From Clusia tigrina (lineage: Eukaryota; Arthropoda; Insecta; Diptera; Clusiidae), in NCBI GenBank assembly GCA_920105625.2, contig OV050032.1, forward strand, positions 97,820,542 to 97,884,541: a DNA stretch of 64,000 nucleotides. The letters are read 5' to 3'. A model generated the notes under the pieces. That model was given only the letters and a program-made list of their open reading frames with translations, made no database searches and had not been told where the DNA came from. How positions within the stretch are numbered: position 1 is the first letter of the stretch; the number at the start of each line of letters is the position of its first letter. Shown one piece after another: positions 49,754 to 62,101 of the stretch. The position numbers and the translations under genes were made by a program.

Positions 49754-50341
49754 TTGCAACATACAAATGCTTGTAACTTTTTACTGGAGCGTCATAAAAC
49801 CTTGAAATTTTGTAACAATGAAGTACCCGAGCCTCTTGTCAATTTAAGCTATCGCTCAAAACTATGCTACCCTAGAGTCCCAAATCAAGCACTTATAAAA
49901 CTTCAAACGCCCCGAACTTCTTTACGGTACGTCCTACACCTATCAAAGGTTGCAACATACAAATGCTTGTAACTTTTTACTAAAGCGTCATAAAACCTTG
50001 AAATTTTGTAACAATGAAGTACTCGAGCCTCTTGTCAATTTAAGCCATCGCTCAAAGCTCTGCTACCCTTGAGTCCCAAATCAAACACTGATAAAACTTC
50101 AAACGCCCCTAACTTCTTTACGGTACGTCATACACCTATCAAAGTTTGCAACATACAAATGCTTGTAACTTTTTACTGGAGCGTCATAAAACCTTGAAAT
50201 TTTGTGACAATGAAGTACCCGCGCCTCTTGTCAATTTAAGCTATCGCTCAAAACTATGCTACCCTAGTGTCCCAAATCAAACACTGATAAAACTTCAAAC
50301 GCCCCGAACTTCTTTACGGTACGTCCTACACCCATCAAAGT
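49754..50341 (+). repeat. Short A-L-P restart (588 bp, 3 monomers)
   Basis: 49754 A, 49950 L, and 50146 P, whose end (CACCCATC) is that of an H monomer rather than the usual TTTCCAAC. The A-L-P series then starts again at 50342. This looks like an internal deletion of the HOR down to three monomers, with the 50146 copy as the chimeric joint. Confidence 0.88.
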
Positions 50342-52497
50342 TTGCAACATACAAATGCTTGTAACTTTTTACTGGAGCGTCATAAAACCTTGAAATTTTG
50401 TAACAATGAAGTACCCGAGCCTCTTGTCAATTTAAGCTATCGCTCAAAACTATGCTACCCTAGAGTCCCAAATCAAGCACTTATAAAACTTCAAACGCCC
50501 CGAACTTCTTTACGGTACGTCCTACACCTATCAAAGGTTGCAACATACAAATGCTTGTAACTTTTTACTAAAGCGTCATAAAACCTTGAAATTTTGTAAC
50601 AATGAAGTACTCGAGCCTCTTGTCAATTTAAGCCATCGCTCAAAGCTCTGCTACCCTTGAGTCCCAAATCAAACACTGATAAAACTTCAAACGCCCCTAA
50701 CTTCTTTACGGTACGTCATACACCTATCAAAGTTTGCAACATACAAATGCTTGTAACTTTTTACTGGAGCGTCATAAAACCTTGAAATTTTGTGACAATG
50801 AAGTACCCGCGCCTCTTGTCAATTTAAGCTATCGCTCAAAACTATGCTACCCTAGTGTCCCAAATCAAACACTGATAAAACTTCAAACGCCCCGAACTTC
50901 TTTACGGTACGTCCTACACCTATCAAAGTTTCCAACATACAAATGCTTGTAACTTTTTACTGGAGCGTCATAAAACCTTGAAATTTTGTAACAATGAAGT
51001 ATCCGAGCCTCTTGTCAATTTAAGCTATCGCTCAAAACTATGCTACCCTAGAGTCCCAAATCAAGCACTTATAAAACTTCAAACGCCCCGAACTTCTTTA
51101 CGGTACGTCCTACACCTATCAAAGTTTGCAACATACAAATGCTTGTAACTTTTTACTGGAGCGTCATAAAACCTTGAAATTTTGTAACAATAAAGTACTC
51201 GAGCCTCTTGTCAATTTAAGCCATCGATCAAAGCTATGCTACCCTTGAGTCCCAAATCAAACACTGATAAAACTTCAAACGCCCCTAACTTCTTTACGGT
51301 ACGGCCTACACCTATCAAAGTTTGCAACATACAAATGCTTGTAACTTTTTATTGGAGCGTCATAAAACCTTGAAATTTTGTAACAATAAAGTACCCGAGC
51401 CTCTTGTCAATTTAAGCCATCGCTCAAAACTATGCTACCCTAGAGTCCCAAATCAAACACTGATAAAACTTCAAACGCCCCTAACTTCTTTACGGTACGT
51501 CCTACACCTATCAAAGTTTCCAACATACAAATGCTTGTAACTTTTTACTGGAGCGTCATAAAACCTTGAAATTTTGTAACAATGAAGTATCCGAGCCTCT
51601 TGTCAATTTAAGCTATCGCTCAAAACTATGCTACCCTAGAGTCCCAAATCAAGCACTTATAAAACTTCAAACGCCCCGAACTTCTTTACGGTACGTCCTA
51701 CACCTATCAAAGGTTGCAACATACAAATGCTTGTAACTTTTTACTGGAGCGTCATAAAACCTTGAAATTTTGTAACAATAAAGTACTCGAGCCTCTTGTC
51801 AATTTAAGCCATCGCTCAAAGCTATGCTACCCTTGAGTCCCAAATCAAACACTGATAAAACTTCAAACGCCCCTAACTTCTTTACGGTACGGCCTACACC
51901 TATCAAAGTTTGCAACATACAAATGCTTGTAACTTTTTACTGGAGCGTCATAAAACCTTGAAATTTTGTAACAATAAAGTACTCGAGCCTCTTGTCAATT
52001 TAAGCCATCGCTCAAAACTGTGCTACCCTAGAGTCCCAAATCAAACACTGATAAAACTTCAAACGCCCCGAACTTCTATACGGTACGGCCTACACCTATC
52101 AAAGTTTGCAACATACAAATGCTTGTAACTTTTTATTGGAGCGTCATAAAACCTTGAAATTTTGTAACAATAAAGTACTCGAGCCTCTTGTCAATTTAAG
52201 CCATCGCTCAAAACTGTGCTACCCTAGAGTCCCAAATCAAACACTGATAAAACTTCAAACGCCCCGAACTTCTTTACGGTACGTCCTACACCTATCAAAG
52301 TTTGCAACATACAAATGCTTGTAACTTTTTACTGGAGCGTCATAAAACCTTGAAATTTTGTAACAATGAAGTACCCGAGCCTCTTGTCAATTTAAGCTAT
52401 CGCTCAAAACTATGCTACCCTAGAGTCCCAAATCAAACACTGATAAAACTTCAAACGCCCCGAACTTCTTTACGGTACGTCCTACACCCATCAAAGT
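50342..52497 (+). repeat. Domain V HOR, 11 monomers (2156 bp), copy 1
   Basis: Starts: 50342 A, 50538 L, 50734 P, 50930 T, 51126 G, 51322 K, 51518 T, 51714 G, 51910 M, 52106 M2, 52302 H. M copies have CAAAACTGTGC with GTACTCGAG, and H ends CACCCATC. The G at 51126 carries CATCGATCAAAGC, whereas the G at 51714 carries CATCGCTCAAAGC. Confidence 0.92.
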
Positions 52498-54653
52498 TTG
52501 CAACATACAAATGCTTGTAACTTTTTACTGGAGCGTCATAAAACCTTGAAATTTTGTAACAATGAAGTACCCGAGCCTCTTGTCAATTTAAGCTATCGCT
52601 CAAAACTATGCTACCCTAGAGTCCCAAATCAAGCACTTATAAAACTTCAAACGCCCCGAACTTCTTTACGGTACGTCCTACACCTATCAAAGGTTGCAAC
52701 ATACAAATGCTTGTAACTTTTTACTAAAGCGTCATAAAACCTTGAAATTTTGTAACAATGAAGTACTCGAGCCTCTTGTCAATTTAAGCCATCGCTCAAA
52801 GCTCTGCTACCCTTGAGTCCCAAATCAAACACTGATAAAACTTCAAACGCCCCTAACTTCTTTACGGTACGTCATACACCTATCAAAGTTTGCAACATAC
52901 AAATGCTTGTAACTTTTTACTGGAGCGTCATAAAACCTTGAAATTTTGTGACAATGAAGTACCCGCGCCTCTTGTCAATTTAAGCTATCGCTCAAAACTA
53001 TGCTACCCTAGTGTCCCAAATCAAACACTGATAAAACTTCAAACGCCCCGAACTTCTTTACGGTACGTCCTACACCTATCAAAGTTTCCAACATACAAAT
53101 GCTTGTAACTTTTTACTGGAGCGTCATAAAACCTTGAAATTTTGTAACAATGAAGTATCCGAGCCTCTTGTCAATTTAAGCTATCGCTCAAAACTATGCT
53201 ACCCTAGAGTCCCAAATCAAGCACTTATAAAACTTCAAACGCCCCGAACTTCTTTACGGTACGTCCTACACCTATCAAAGGTTGCAACATACAAATGCTT
53301 GTAACTTTTTACTGGAGCGTCATAAAACCTTGAAATTTTGTAACAATACAGTACTCGAGCCTCTTGTCAATTTAAGCCATCGATCAAAGCTATGCTACCC
53401 TTGAGTCCCAAATCAAACACTGATAAAACTTCAAACGCCCCTAACTTCTTTACGGTACGGCCTACACCTATCAAAGTTTGCAACATACAAATGCTTGTAA
53501 CTTTTTATTGGAGCGTCATAAAACCTTGAAATTTTGTAACAATAAAGTACCCGAGCCTCTTGTCAATTTAAGCCATCGCTCAAAGCTATGCTACCCTAGA
53601 GTCCCAAATCAAACACTGATAAAACTTCAAACGCCCCTAACTTCTTTACGGTACGTCCTACACCTATCAAAGTTTCCAACATACAAATGCTTGTAACTTT
53701 TTACTGGAGCGTCATAAAACCTTGAAATTTTGTAACAATGAAGTATCCGAGCCTCTTGTCAATTTAAGCTATCGCTCAAAACTATGCTACCCTAGAGTCC
53801 CAAATCAAGCACTTATAAAACTTCAAACGCCCCGAACTTCTTTACGGTACGTCCTACACCTATCAAAGGTTGCAACATACAAATGCTTGTAACTTTTTAC
53901 TGGAGCGTCATAAAACCTTGAAATTTTGTAACAATAAAGTACTCGAGCCTCTTGTCAATTTAAGCCATCGCTCAAAGCTATGCTACCCTTGAGTCCCAAA
54001 TCAAACACTGATAAAACTTCAAACGCCCCTAACTTCTTTACGGTACGGCCTACACCTATCAAAGTTTGCAACATACAAATGCTTGTAACTTTTTATTGGA
54101 GCGTCATAAAACCTTGAAATTTTGTAACAATAAAGTACTCGAGCCTCTTGTCAATTTAAGCCATCGCTCAAAACTGTGCTACCCTAGAGTCCCAAATCAA
54201 ACACTGATAAAACTTCAAACGCCCCTAACTTCTATACGGTACGGCCTACACCTATCAAAGTTTGCAACATACAAATGCTTGTAACTTTTTATTGGAGCGT
54301 CATAAAACCTTGAAATTTTGTAACAATAAAGTACTCGAGCCTCTTGTCAATTTAAGCCATCGCTCAAAACTGTGCTACCCTAGAGTCCCAAATCAAACAC
54401 TGATAAAACTTCAAACGCCCCGAACTTCTTTACGGTACGTCCTACACCTATCAAAGTTTGCAACATACAAATGCTTGTAACTTTTTACTGGAGCGTCATA
54501 AAACCTTGAAATTTTGTAACAATGAAGTACCCGAGCCTCTTGTCAATTTAAGCTATCGCTCAAAACTATGCTACCCTAGAGTCCCAAATCAAACACTGAT
54601 AAAACTTCAAACGCCCCGAACTTCTTTACGGTACGTCCTACACCCATCAAAGT
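52498..54653 (+). repeat. Domain V HOR, 11 monomers (2156 bp), copy 2
   Basis: The same 11 variants in the same order, each 2156 bp after its partner. Private changes include AACAATACAGTACTCG near 53343, CAAAGCTATG instead of CAAAACTATG near 53581, and CCCTAAC for CCCGAAC near 54223. This is the clearest long HOR in the window. Confidence 0.92.
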
Positions 54654-56809
54654 TTGCAACATACAAATGCTTGTAACTTTTTACTGGAGCGTCATAAAAC
54701 CTTGAAATTTTGTAACAATGAAGTACCCGAGCCTCTTGTCAATTTAAGCTATCGCTCAAAACTATGCTACCCTAGAGTCCCAAATCAAGCACTTATAAAA
54801 CTTCAAACGCCCCGAACTTCTTTACGGTACGTCCTACACCTATCAAAGGTTGCAACATACAAATGCTTGTAACTTTTTACTAAAGCGTCAGAAAACCTTG
54901 AAATTTTGTAACAATGAAGTACTCGAGCCTCTTGTCAATTTAAGCCATCGCTCAAAGCTCTGCTACCCTTGAGTCCCAAATCAAACACTGATAAAACTTC
55001 AAACGCCCCTAACTTCTTTACGGTACGTCATACACCTATCAAAGTTTGCAACATACAAATGCTTGTAACTTTTTACTGGAGCGTCATAAAACCTTGAAAT
55101 TTTGTGACAATGAAGTACCCGCGCCTCTTGTCAATTTAAGCTATCGCTCAAAACTATGCTACCCTAGTGTCCCAAATCAAACACTGATAAAACTTCAAAC
55201 GCCCCGAACTTCTTTACGGTACGTCCTACACCTATCAAAGTTTCCAACATACAAATGCTTGTAACTTTTTACTGGAGCGTCATAAAACCTTGAAATTTTG
55301 TAACAATAAAGTATCCGAGCCTCTTGTCAATTTAAGCTATCGCTCAAAACTATGCTACCCTAGAGTCCCAAATCAAGCACTTATAAAACTTCAAACGCCC
55401 CGAACTTCTTTACGGTACGTCCTACACCTATCAAAGGTTGCAACATACAAATGCTTGTAACTTTTTACTGGAGCGTCATAAAACCTTGAAATTTTGTAAC
55501 AATAAAGTACTCGAGCCTCTTGTCAATTTAAGCCATCGCTCAAAGCTATGCTACCCTTGAGTCCCAAATCAAACACTGATAAAACTTCAAACGCCCCTAA
55601 CTTCTTTACGGTACGGCCTACACCTATCAAAGTTTGCAACATACAAATGCTTGTAACTTTTTATTGGAGCGTCATAAAACCTTGAAATTTTGTAACAATA
55701 AAGTACCCGAGCCTCTTGTCAATTTAAGCCATCGCTCAAAACTATGCTACCCTAGAGTCCCAAATCAAACACTGATAAAACTTCAAACGCCCCTAACTTC
55801 TTTACGGTACGTCCTACACCTATCAAAGTTTCCAACATACAAATGCTTGTAACTTTTTACTGGAGCGTCATAAAACCTTGAAATTTTGTAACAATGAAGT
55901 ATCCGAGCCTCTTGTCAATTTAAGCTATCGCTCAAAACTATGCTACCCTAGAGTCCCAAATCAAGCACTTATAAAACTTCAAACGCCCCGAACTTCTTTA
56001 CGGTACGTCCTACACCTATCAAAGGTTGCAACATACAAATGCTTGTAACTTTTTACTGGAGCGTCATAAAACCTTGAAATTTTGTAACAATAAAGTACTC
56101 GAGCCTCTTGTCAATTTAAGCCATCGCTCAAAGCTATGCTACCCTTGAGTCCCAAATCAAACACTGATAAAACTTCAAACGCCCCTAACTTCTTTACGGT
56201 ACGGCCTACACCTATCAAAGTTTGCAACATACAAATGCTTGTAACTTTTTATTGGAGCGTCATAAAACCTTGAAATTTTGTAACAATAAAGTACTCGAGC
56301 CTCTTGTCAATTTAAGCCATCGCTCAAAACTGTGCTACCCTAGAGTCCCAAATCAAACACTGATAAAACTTCAAACGCCCCTAACTTCTATACGGTACGT
56401 CCTACACCTATCAAAGTTTGCAACATACAAATGCTTGTAACTTTTTACTGGAGCGTCATAAAACCTTGAAATTTTGTGACAATGAAGTACTCGCGCCTCT
56501 TGTCAATTTAAGCTATCGCTCAAAACTATGCTACCCTAGAGTCCCAAATCAAACACTGATAAAACTTCAAACACCCCGAACTTCTTTACGGTACGTCCTA
56601 CACCTATCAAAGTTTGCAACATACAAATGCTTGTAACTTTTTACTGGAGCGTCATAAAACCTTGAAATTTTGTAACAATGAAGTACCCGAGCCTCTTGTC
56701 AATTTAAGCTATCGCTCAAAACTATGCTACCCTAGAGTCCCAAATCAAACACTGATAAAACTTCAAACGCCCCGAACTTCTTTACGGTACGTCCTACACC
56801 CATCAAAGT
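54654..56809 (+). repeat. Domain V HOR, 11 monomers (2156 bp), copy 3, altered near its end
   Basis: Monomers 54654 to 56417 follow the 11-mer order (A-L-P-T-G-K-T-G-M). Private changes are GTCAGAAAACC near 54888, AACAATAAAGTATCCG near 55302, and CGCTC instead of CGATC in the first G. The M2 position (56418) is replaced by a P-like copy with GTACTCGCGCC and AAACACCCCGAAC; an H monomer (56614) follows as expected. Confidence 0.88.
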
Positions 56810-57593
56810 TTGCAACATACAAATGCTTGTAACTTTTTACTGGAGCGTCATAAAACCTTGAAATTTTGTAACAATAAAGTACCCGAGCCTCTTGTCAATT
56901 TAAGCCATCGCTCAAAACTATGCTACCCTAGAGTCCCAAATCAAACACTGATAAAACTTGAAACGCCCCTAACTTCTATACGGTACGTCCTACACCTATC
57001 AAAGTTTGCAACATACAAATGCTTGTAACTTTTTACTGGAGCGTCATTAAACCTTGAAATTTTGTGACAATGAAGTACCCGCGCCTCTTGTCAATTTAAG
57101 CTATCGCTCAAAACTATGCTACCCTAGTGTCCCAAATCAAACACTGATAAAACTTCAAACGCCCCGAACTTCTTTACGGTACGTCCTACACCTATCAAAG
57201 TTTGCAACATACAAATGCTTGTAACTTTTTACTGGAGCGTCATAAAACCTTGAAAGTTTGTAACAATGAAGTATCCGAGCCTCTTGACAATTTAAGCTAT
57301 CGCTCAAAACTATGCTACCCTAGAGTCCCAAATCAAGCACTTATAAAACTTCAAATGCCCCGAACTTCTTTACGGTACGTCCTACACCTATCAAAGGTTG
57401 CAACATACAAATGCTTGTAACTTTTTACTGGAGCGTCATAAAACCTTGAAATTTTGTAACAATAAAGTACTCGAGCCTCTTGTCAATTTAAGCCATCGCT
57501 CAAAGCTATGCTACCCTTGAGTCCCAAATCAAACACTGATAAAACTTCAAACGCCCCTAACTTCTTTACGGTACGGCCTACACCTATCAAAGT
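56810..57593 (+). repeat. Four-monomer joint between the 11-mer and 7-mer HORs
   Basis: 56810 is a K-like copy with CTTGAAACGCCCC and a TATACGG end. 57006 is P with GTCATTAAACC. 57202 is T with GAAAGTTTGTAAC, CTTGACAATTT and CAAATGCCCCG. 57398 is G. The P-T-G order is kept but A and L are missing, so the unit was re-cut here. Confidence 0.85.
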
Positions 57594-58965
57594 TTGCAAC
57601 ATACAAATGCTTGTAACTTTTTACTGGAGCGTCATAAAACCTTGAAATTTTGTAACAATAAAGTACCCGAGCCTCTTGTCAATTTAAGCCATCGCTCAAA
57701 ACTATGCTACCCTAGAGTCCCAAATCAAACACTGATAAAACTTCAAACGCCCCTAACTTCTATACGGTACGTCCTACACCTATCAAAGTTTGCAACATAC
57801 AAATGCTTGTAACTTTTTACTGGAGCGTCATAAAACCTTGATATTTTGTGACAATGAAGTACCCGAGCCTCTTGTCAATTTAAGCTATCGCTCAAAACTA
57901 TGCTACCCTAGAGTCCCAAATCAAACACTGATAAAACTTCAAACGCCCCGAACTTCTTTACGGTACGTCCTACACCTATCAAAGTTTGCAACATACAAAT
58001 GTTTGTACCTTTTTACTGGAGCGTCATAAAACCTTGAAATTTTGTAACAATAATGTACTCGAGCCTCTTGTCAATTTAAACCATCGCTCAAAACTGTGCT
58101 ACCCTAGAGTCCCAAATCAAACACTGATAAAACTTCAAACGCCCCTAACTTCTATACGGTACGTCCTACACCTATCAAAGTTTGCAACATACAAATGCTT
58201 GTAACTTTTTATTGGAGCGTCATAAAACCTTGAAATTTTGTAACAATAAAGTACCCGAGCCTCTTGTCAATTTAAGCCATCGCTCAAAACTATGCTACCC
58301 TAGAGTCCCAAATCAAACACTGATAAAACTTCAAACGCCCCTAACTTCTTTACGGTACGTCCTACACCTATCAAAGTTTCCAACATACAAATGCTTGTAA
58401 CTTTTTACTGGAGCGTCATAAAACCTTGAAATTTTGTAACAATGAAGTATCCGAGCCTCTTGTCAATTTAAGCCATCGCTCAAAGCTCTGCTACCCTTGA
58501 GTCCCAAATCAAACACTGATAAAACTTCAAACGCCCCGAACTTCTTTACGGTACGTCCTACACCTATCAAAGGTTGCAACATACAAATGCTTGTAACTTT
58601 TTACTGGAGCGTCATAAAACCTTGAAATTTTGTGACAATGAAGTACCCGCGCCTCTTGTCAATTTAAGCTATCGCTCAAAACTATGCTACCCTAGTGTCC
58701 CAAATCAAACACTGATAAAACTTCAAACGCCCCGAACTTCTTTACGGTACGTCCTACACCTATCAAAGTTTCCAACATACAAATGCTTGTAACTTTTTAC
58801 TGGAGCGTCATAAAACCTTGAAATTTTGTAACAATGAAGTATCCGAGCCTCTTGTCAATTTAAGCTATCGCTCAAAACTATGCTACCCTAGAGTCCAAAA
58901 TCAAGCACTTATAAAACTTCAAACGCCCCGAACTTCTTTACGGTACGTCCTACACCTATCAAAGG
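57594..58965 (+). repeat. 7-monomer HOR (1372 bp), copy 1
   Basis: Starts: 57594, 57790 (CTTGATATTTTGTGAC), 57986 (ATGTTTGTACC, AATAATGTACTCG), 58182 (TTATTGGAGCG, ending TTTCCAAC), 58378 (T start joined to an L-like middle), 58574 P, 58770 T. The following 1372 bp repeats this almost perfectly. By eye I find three differences: 57706 G versus 59078 A, 58080 A versus 59452 G, and 58897 A versus 60269 C. Confidence 0.92.
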
Positions 58966-60337
58966 TTGCAACATACAAATGCTTGTAACTTTTTACTGGA
59001 GCGTCATAAAACCTTGAAATTTTGTAACAATAAAGTACCCGAGCCTCTTGTCAATTTAAGCCATCGCTCAAAACTATACTACCCTAGAGTCCCAAATCAA
59101 ACACTGATAAAACTTCAAACGCCCCTAACTTCTATACGGTACGTCCTACACCTATCAAAGTTTGCAACATACAAATGCTTGTAACTTTTTACTGGAGCGT
59201 CATAAAACCTTGATATTTTGTGACAATGAAGTACCCGAGCCTCTTGTCAATTTAAGCTATCGCTCAAAACTATGCTACCCTAGAGTCCCAAATCAAACAC
59301 TGATAAAACTTCAAACGCCCCGAACTTCTTTACGGTACGTCCTACACCTATCAAAGTTTGCAACATACAAATGTTTGTACCTTTTTACTGGAGCGTCATA
59401 AAACCTTGAAATTTTGTAACAATAATGTACTCGAGCCTCTTGTCAATTTAAGCCATCGCTCAAAACTGTGCTACCCTAGAGTCCCAAATCAAACACTGAT
59501 AAAACTTCAAACGCCCCTAACTTCTATACGGTACGTCCTACACCTATCAAAGTTTGCAACATACAAATGCTTGTAACTTTTTATTGGAGCGTCATAAAAC
59601 CTTGAAATTTTGTAACAATAAAGTACCCGAGCCTCTTGTCAATTTAAGCCATCGCTCAAAACTATGCTACCCTAGAGTCCCAAATCAAACACTGATAAAA
59701 CTTCAAACGCCCCTAACTTCTTTACGGTACGTCCTACACCTATCAAAGTTTCCAACATACAAATGCTTGTAACTTTTTACTGGAGCGTCATAAAACCTTG
59801 AAATTTTGTAACAATGAAGTATCCGAGCCTCTTGTCAATTTAAGCCATCGCTCAAAGCTCTGCTACCCTTGAGTCCCAAATCAAACACTGATAAAACTTC
59901 AAACGCCCCGAACTTCTTTACGGTACGTCCTACACCTATCAAAGGTTGCAACATACAAATGCTTGTAACTTTTTACTGGAGCGTCATAAAACCTTGAAAT
60001 TTTGTGACAATGAAGTACCCGCGCCTCTTGTCAATTTAAGCTATCGCTCAAAACTATGCTACCCTAGTGTCCCAAATCAAACACTGATAAAACTTCAAAC
60101 GCCCCGAACTTCTTTACGGTACGTCCTACACCTATCAAAGTTTCCAACATACAAATGCTTGTAACTTTTTACTGGAGCGTCATAAAACCTTGAAATTTTG
60201 TAACAATGAAGTATCCGAGCCTCTTGTCAATTTAAGCTATCGCTCAAAACTATGCTACCCTAGAGTCCCAAATCAAGCACTTATAAAACTTCAAACGCCC
60301 CGAACTTCTTTACGGTACGTCCTACACCTATCAAAGG
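58966..60337 (+). repeat. 7-monomer HOR (1372 bp), copy 2
   Basis: Nearly identical to the preceding unit, including the ATGTTTGTACC monomer (59358) and the T/L chimera (59750). Since the chimera is in both copies, it formed before this duplication. The few differences make this one of the youngest tandem duplications in the window. Confidence 0.92.
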
Positions 60338-62101
60338 TTGCAACATACAAATGCTTGTAACTTTTTACTGGAGCGTCATAAGACCTTGAAATTTTGTGAC
60401 AATGAAGTACTCGAGCCTCTTGTCAATTTAAGCTATCGCTCAAAACTATGCTACCCTAGAGTCCCAAATCAAACACTGATAAAACTTCAAACGCCCCGAA
60501 CTTCTTTACGGTACGTCCTACACCCATCAAAGTTTGCAACATACAAATGCTTGTAACTTTTTACTGGAGCGTCATAAAACCTTGAAATTTTGTAACAATG
60601 AAGTACCCGAGCCTCTTGTCAATTTAAGCTATCGCTCAAAACTATGCTACCCTAGAGTCCCAAATCAAGCACTTATAAAACTTCAAACGCCCCGAACTTC
60701 TTTACGGTACGTCCTACACCTATCAAAGGTTGCAACATACAAATGCTTGTAAATTTTTACTAAAGCGTCATAAAACCTTGAAATTTTGTAACAATGAAGT
60801 ACTCGAGCCTCTTGTCAATTTAAGCCATCACTCAAAGCTCTGCTACCCTTGAGTCCCAAATCAAACACTGATAAAACTTCAAACGCCCCTAACTTCTTTA
60901 CGGTACGTCATACACCTATCAAAGTTTGCAACATACAAATGCTTGTAACTTTTTACTGGAGCGTCATAAAACCTTGAAATTTTGTGACAATGAAGTACCC
61001 GCGCCTCTTGTCAATTTAAGCTATCGCTCAAAACTATGCTACCCTAGTGTCCCAAATCAAACACTGATAAAACTTCAAACGCCCCGAACTTCTTTACGGT
61101 ACGTCCTACACCTATCAAAGTTTCCAACATACAAATGCTTGTAACTTTTTACTGGAGCGTCATAAAACCTTGAAATTTTGTAACAATGAAGTATCCGAGC
61201 CTCTTGTCAATTTAAGCTATCGCTCAAAACTATGCTACCCTAGAGTCCCAAATCAAGCACTTATAAAACTTCAAAAGCCCCGAACTTCTTTACGGTACGT
61301 CCTACACCTATCAAAGGTTGCAACATACAAATGCTTGTAACTTTTTACTGGAGCGTCATAAAACCTTGAAATTTTGTAACAATAAAGTACTCGAGCCTCT
61401 TGTCAATTTAAGCCATCGCTCAAAGCTATGCTACCCTTGAGTCCCAAATCAAACACTGATAAAACTTCAAACGCCCCTAACTTCTTTACGGTACGGCCTA
61501 CACCTATCAAAGTTTGCAACATACAAATGCTTGTAACTTTTTATTGGAGCGTCATAAAACCTTGAAATTTTGTAACAATAAAGTACTCGAGCCTCTTGTC
61601 AATTTAAGCCATCGCTCAAAACTATGCTACCCTAGAGTCCCAAATCAAACACTGATAAAACTTCAAACGCCCCGAACTTCTTTACGGTACGTCCTACACC
61701 CATCAAAGTTTGCAACATACAAATGCTTGTAACTTTTTACTGGAGCGTCATAAAACCTTGAAATTTTGTAACAATAAAGTACCCGAGCCTCTTGTCAATT
61801 TAAGCCATCGCTCAAAACTATGCTACCCTAGAGTCCCAAATCAAACACTGATAAAACTTCAAACGCCCCGAACTTCTTTACGGTACGTCCTACACCTATC
61901 AAAGTTTCCAACATACAAATGCTTGTAACTTTTTACTGGAGCGTCATAAAACCTTGAAATTTTGTAACAATGAAGTATCCGAGCCTCTTGTCAATTTAAG
62001 CTATCGCTCAAAACTATGCTACCCTAGAGTCCCAAATCAAGCACTTATAAAACTTCAAACGCCCCGAACTTCTTTACGGTACGTCCTACACCTATCAAAG
62101 T
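60338..62101 (+). repeat. 9-monomer HOR (1764 bp), copy 1
   Basis: Starts: 60338 (CATAAGACCTTG with GTACTCGAG, ending CACCCATC), 60534 A, 60730 L with TGTAAATTTTTACTAAAG, 60926 P, 61122 T with CAAAAGCCCCG, 61318 G, 61514 K-like ending CACCCATC, 61710 K-like ending TTTCCAAC, 61906 T. The CATAAGACC and TGTAAATTTTT changes occur only here and in the next unit. Confidence 0.9.
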
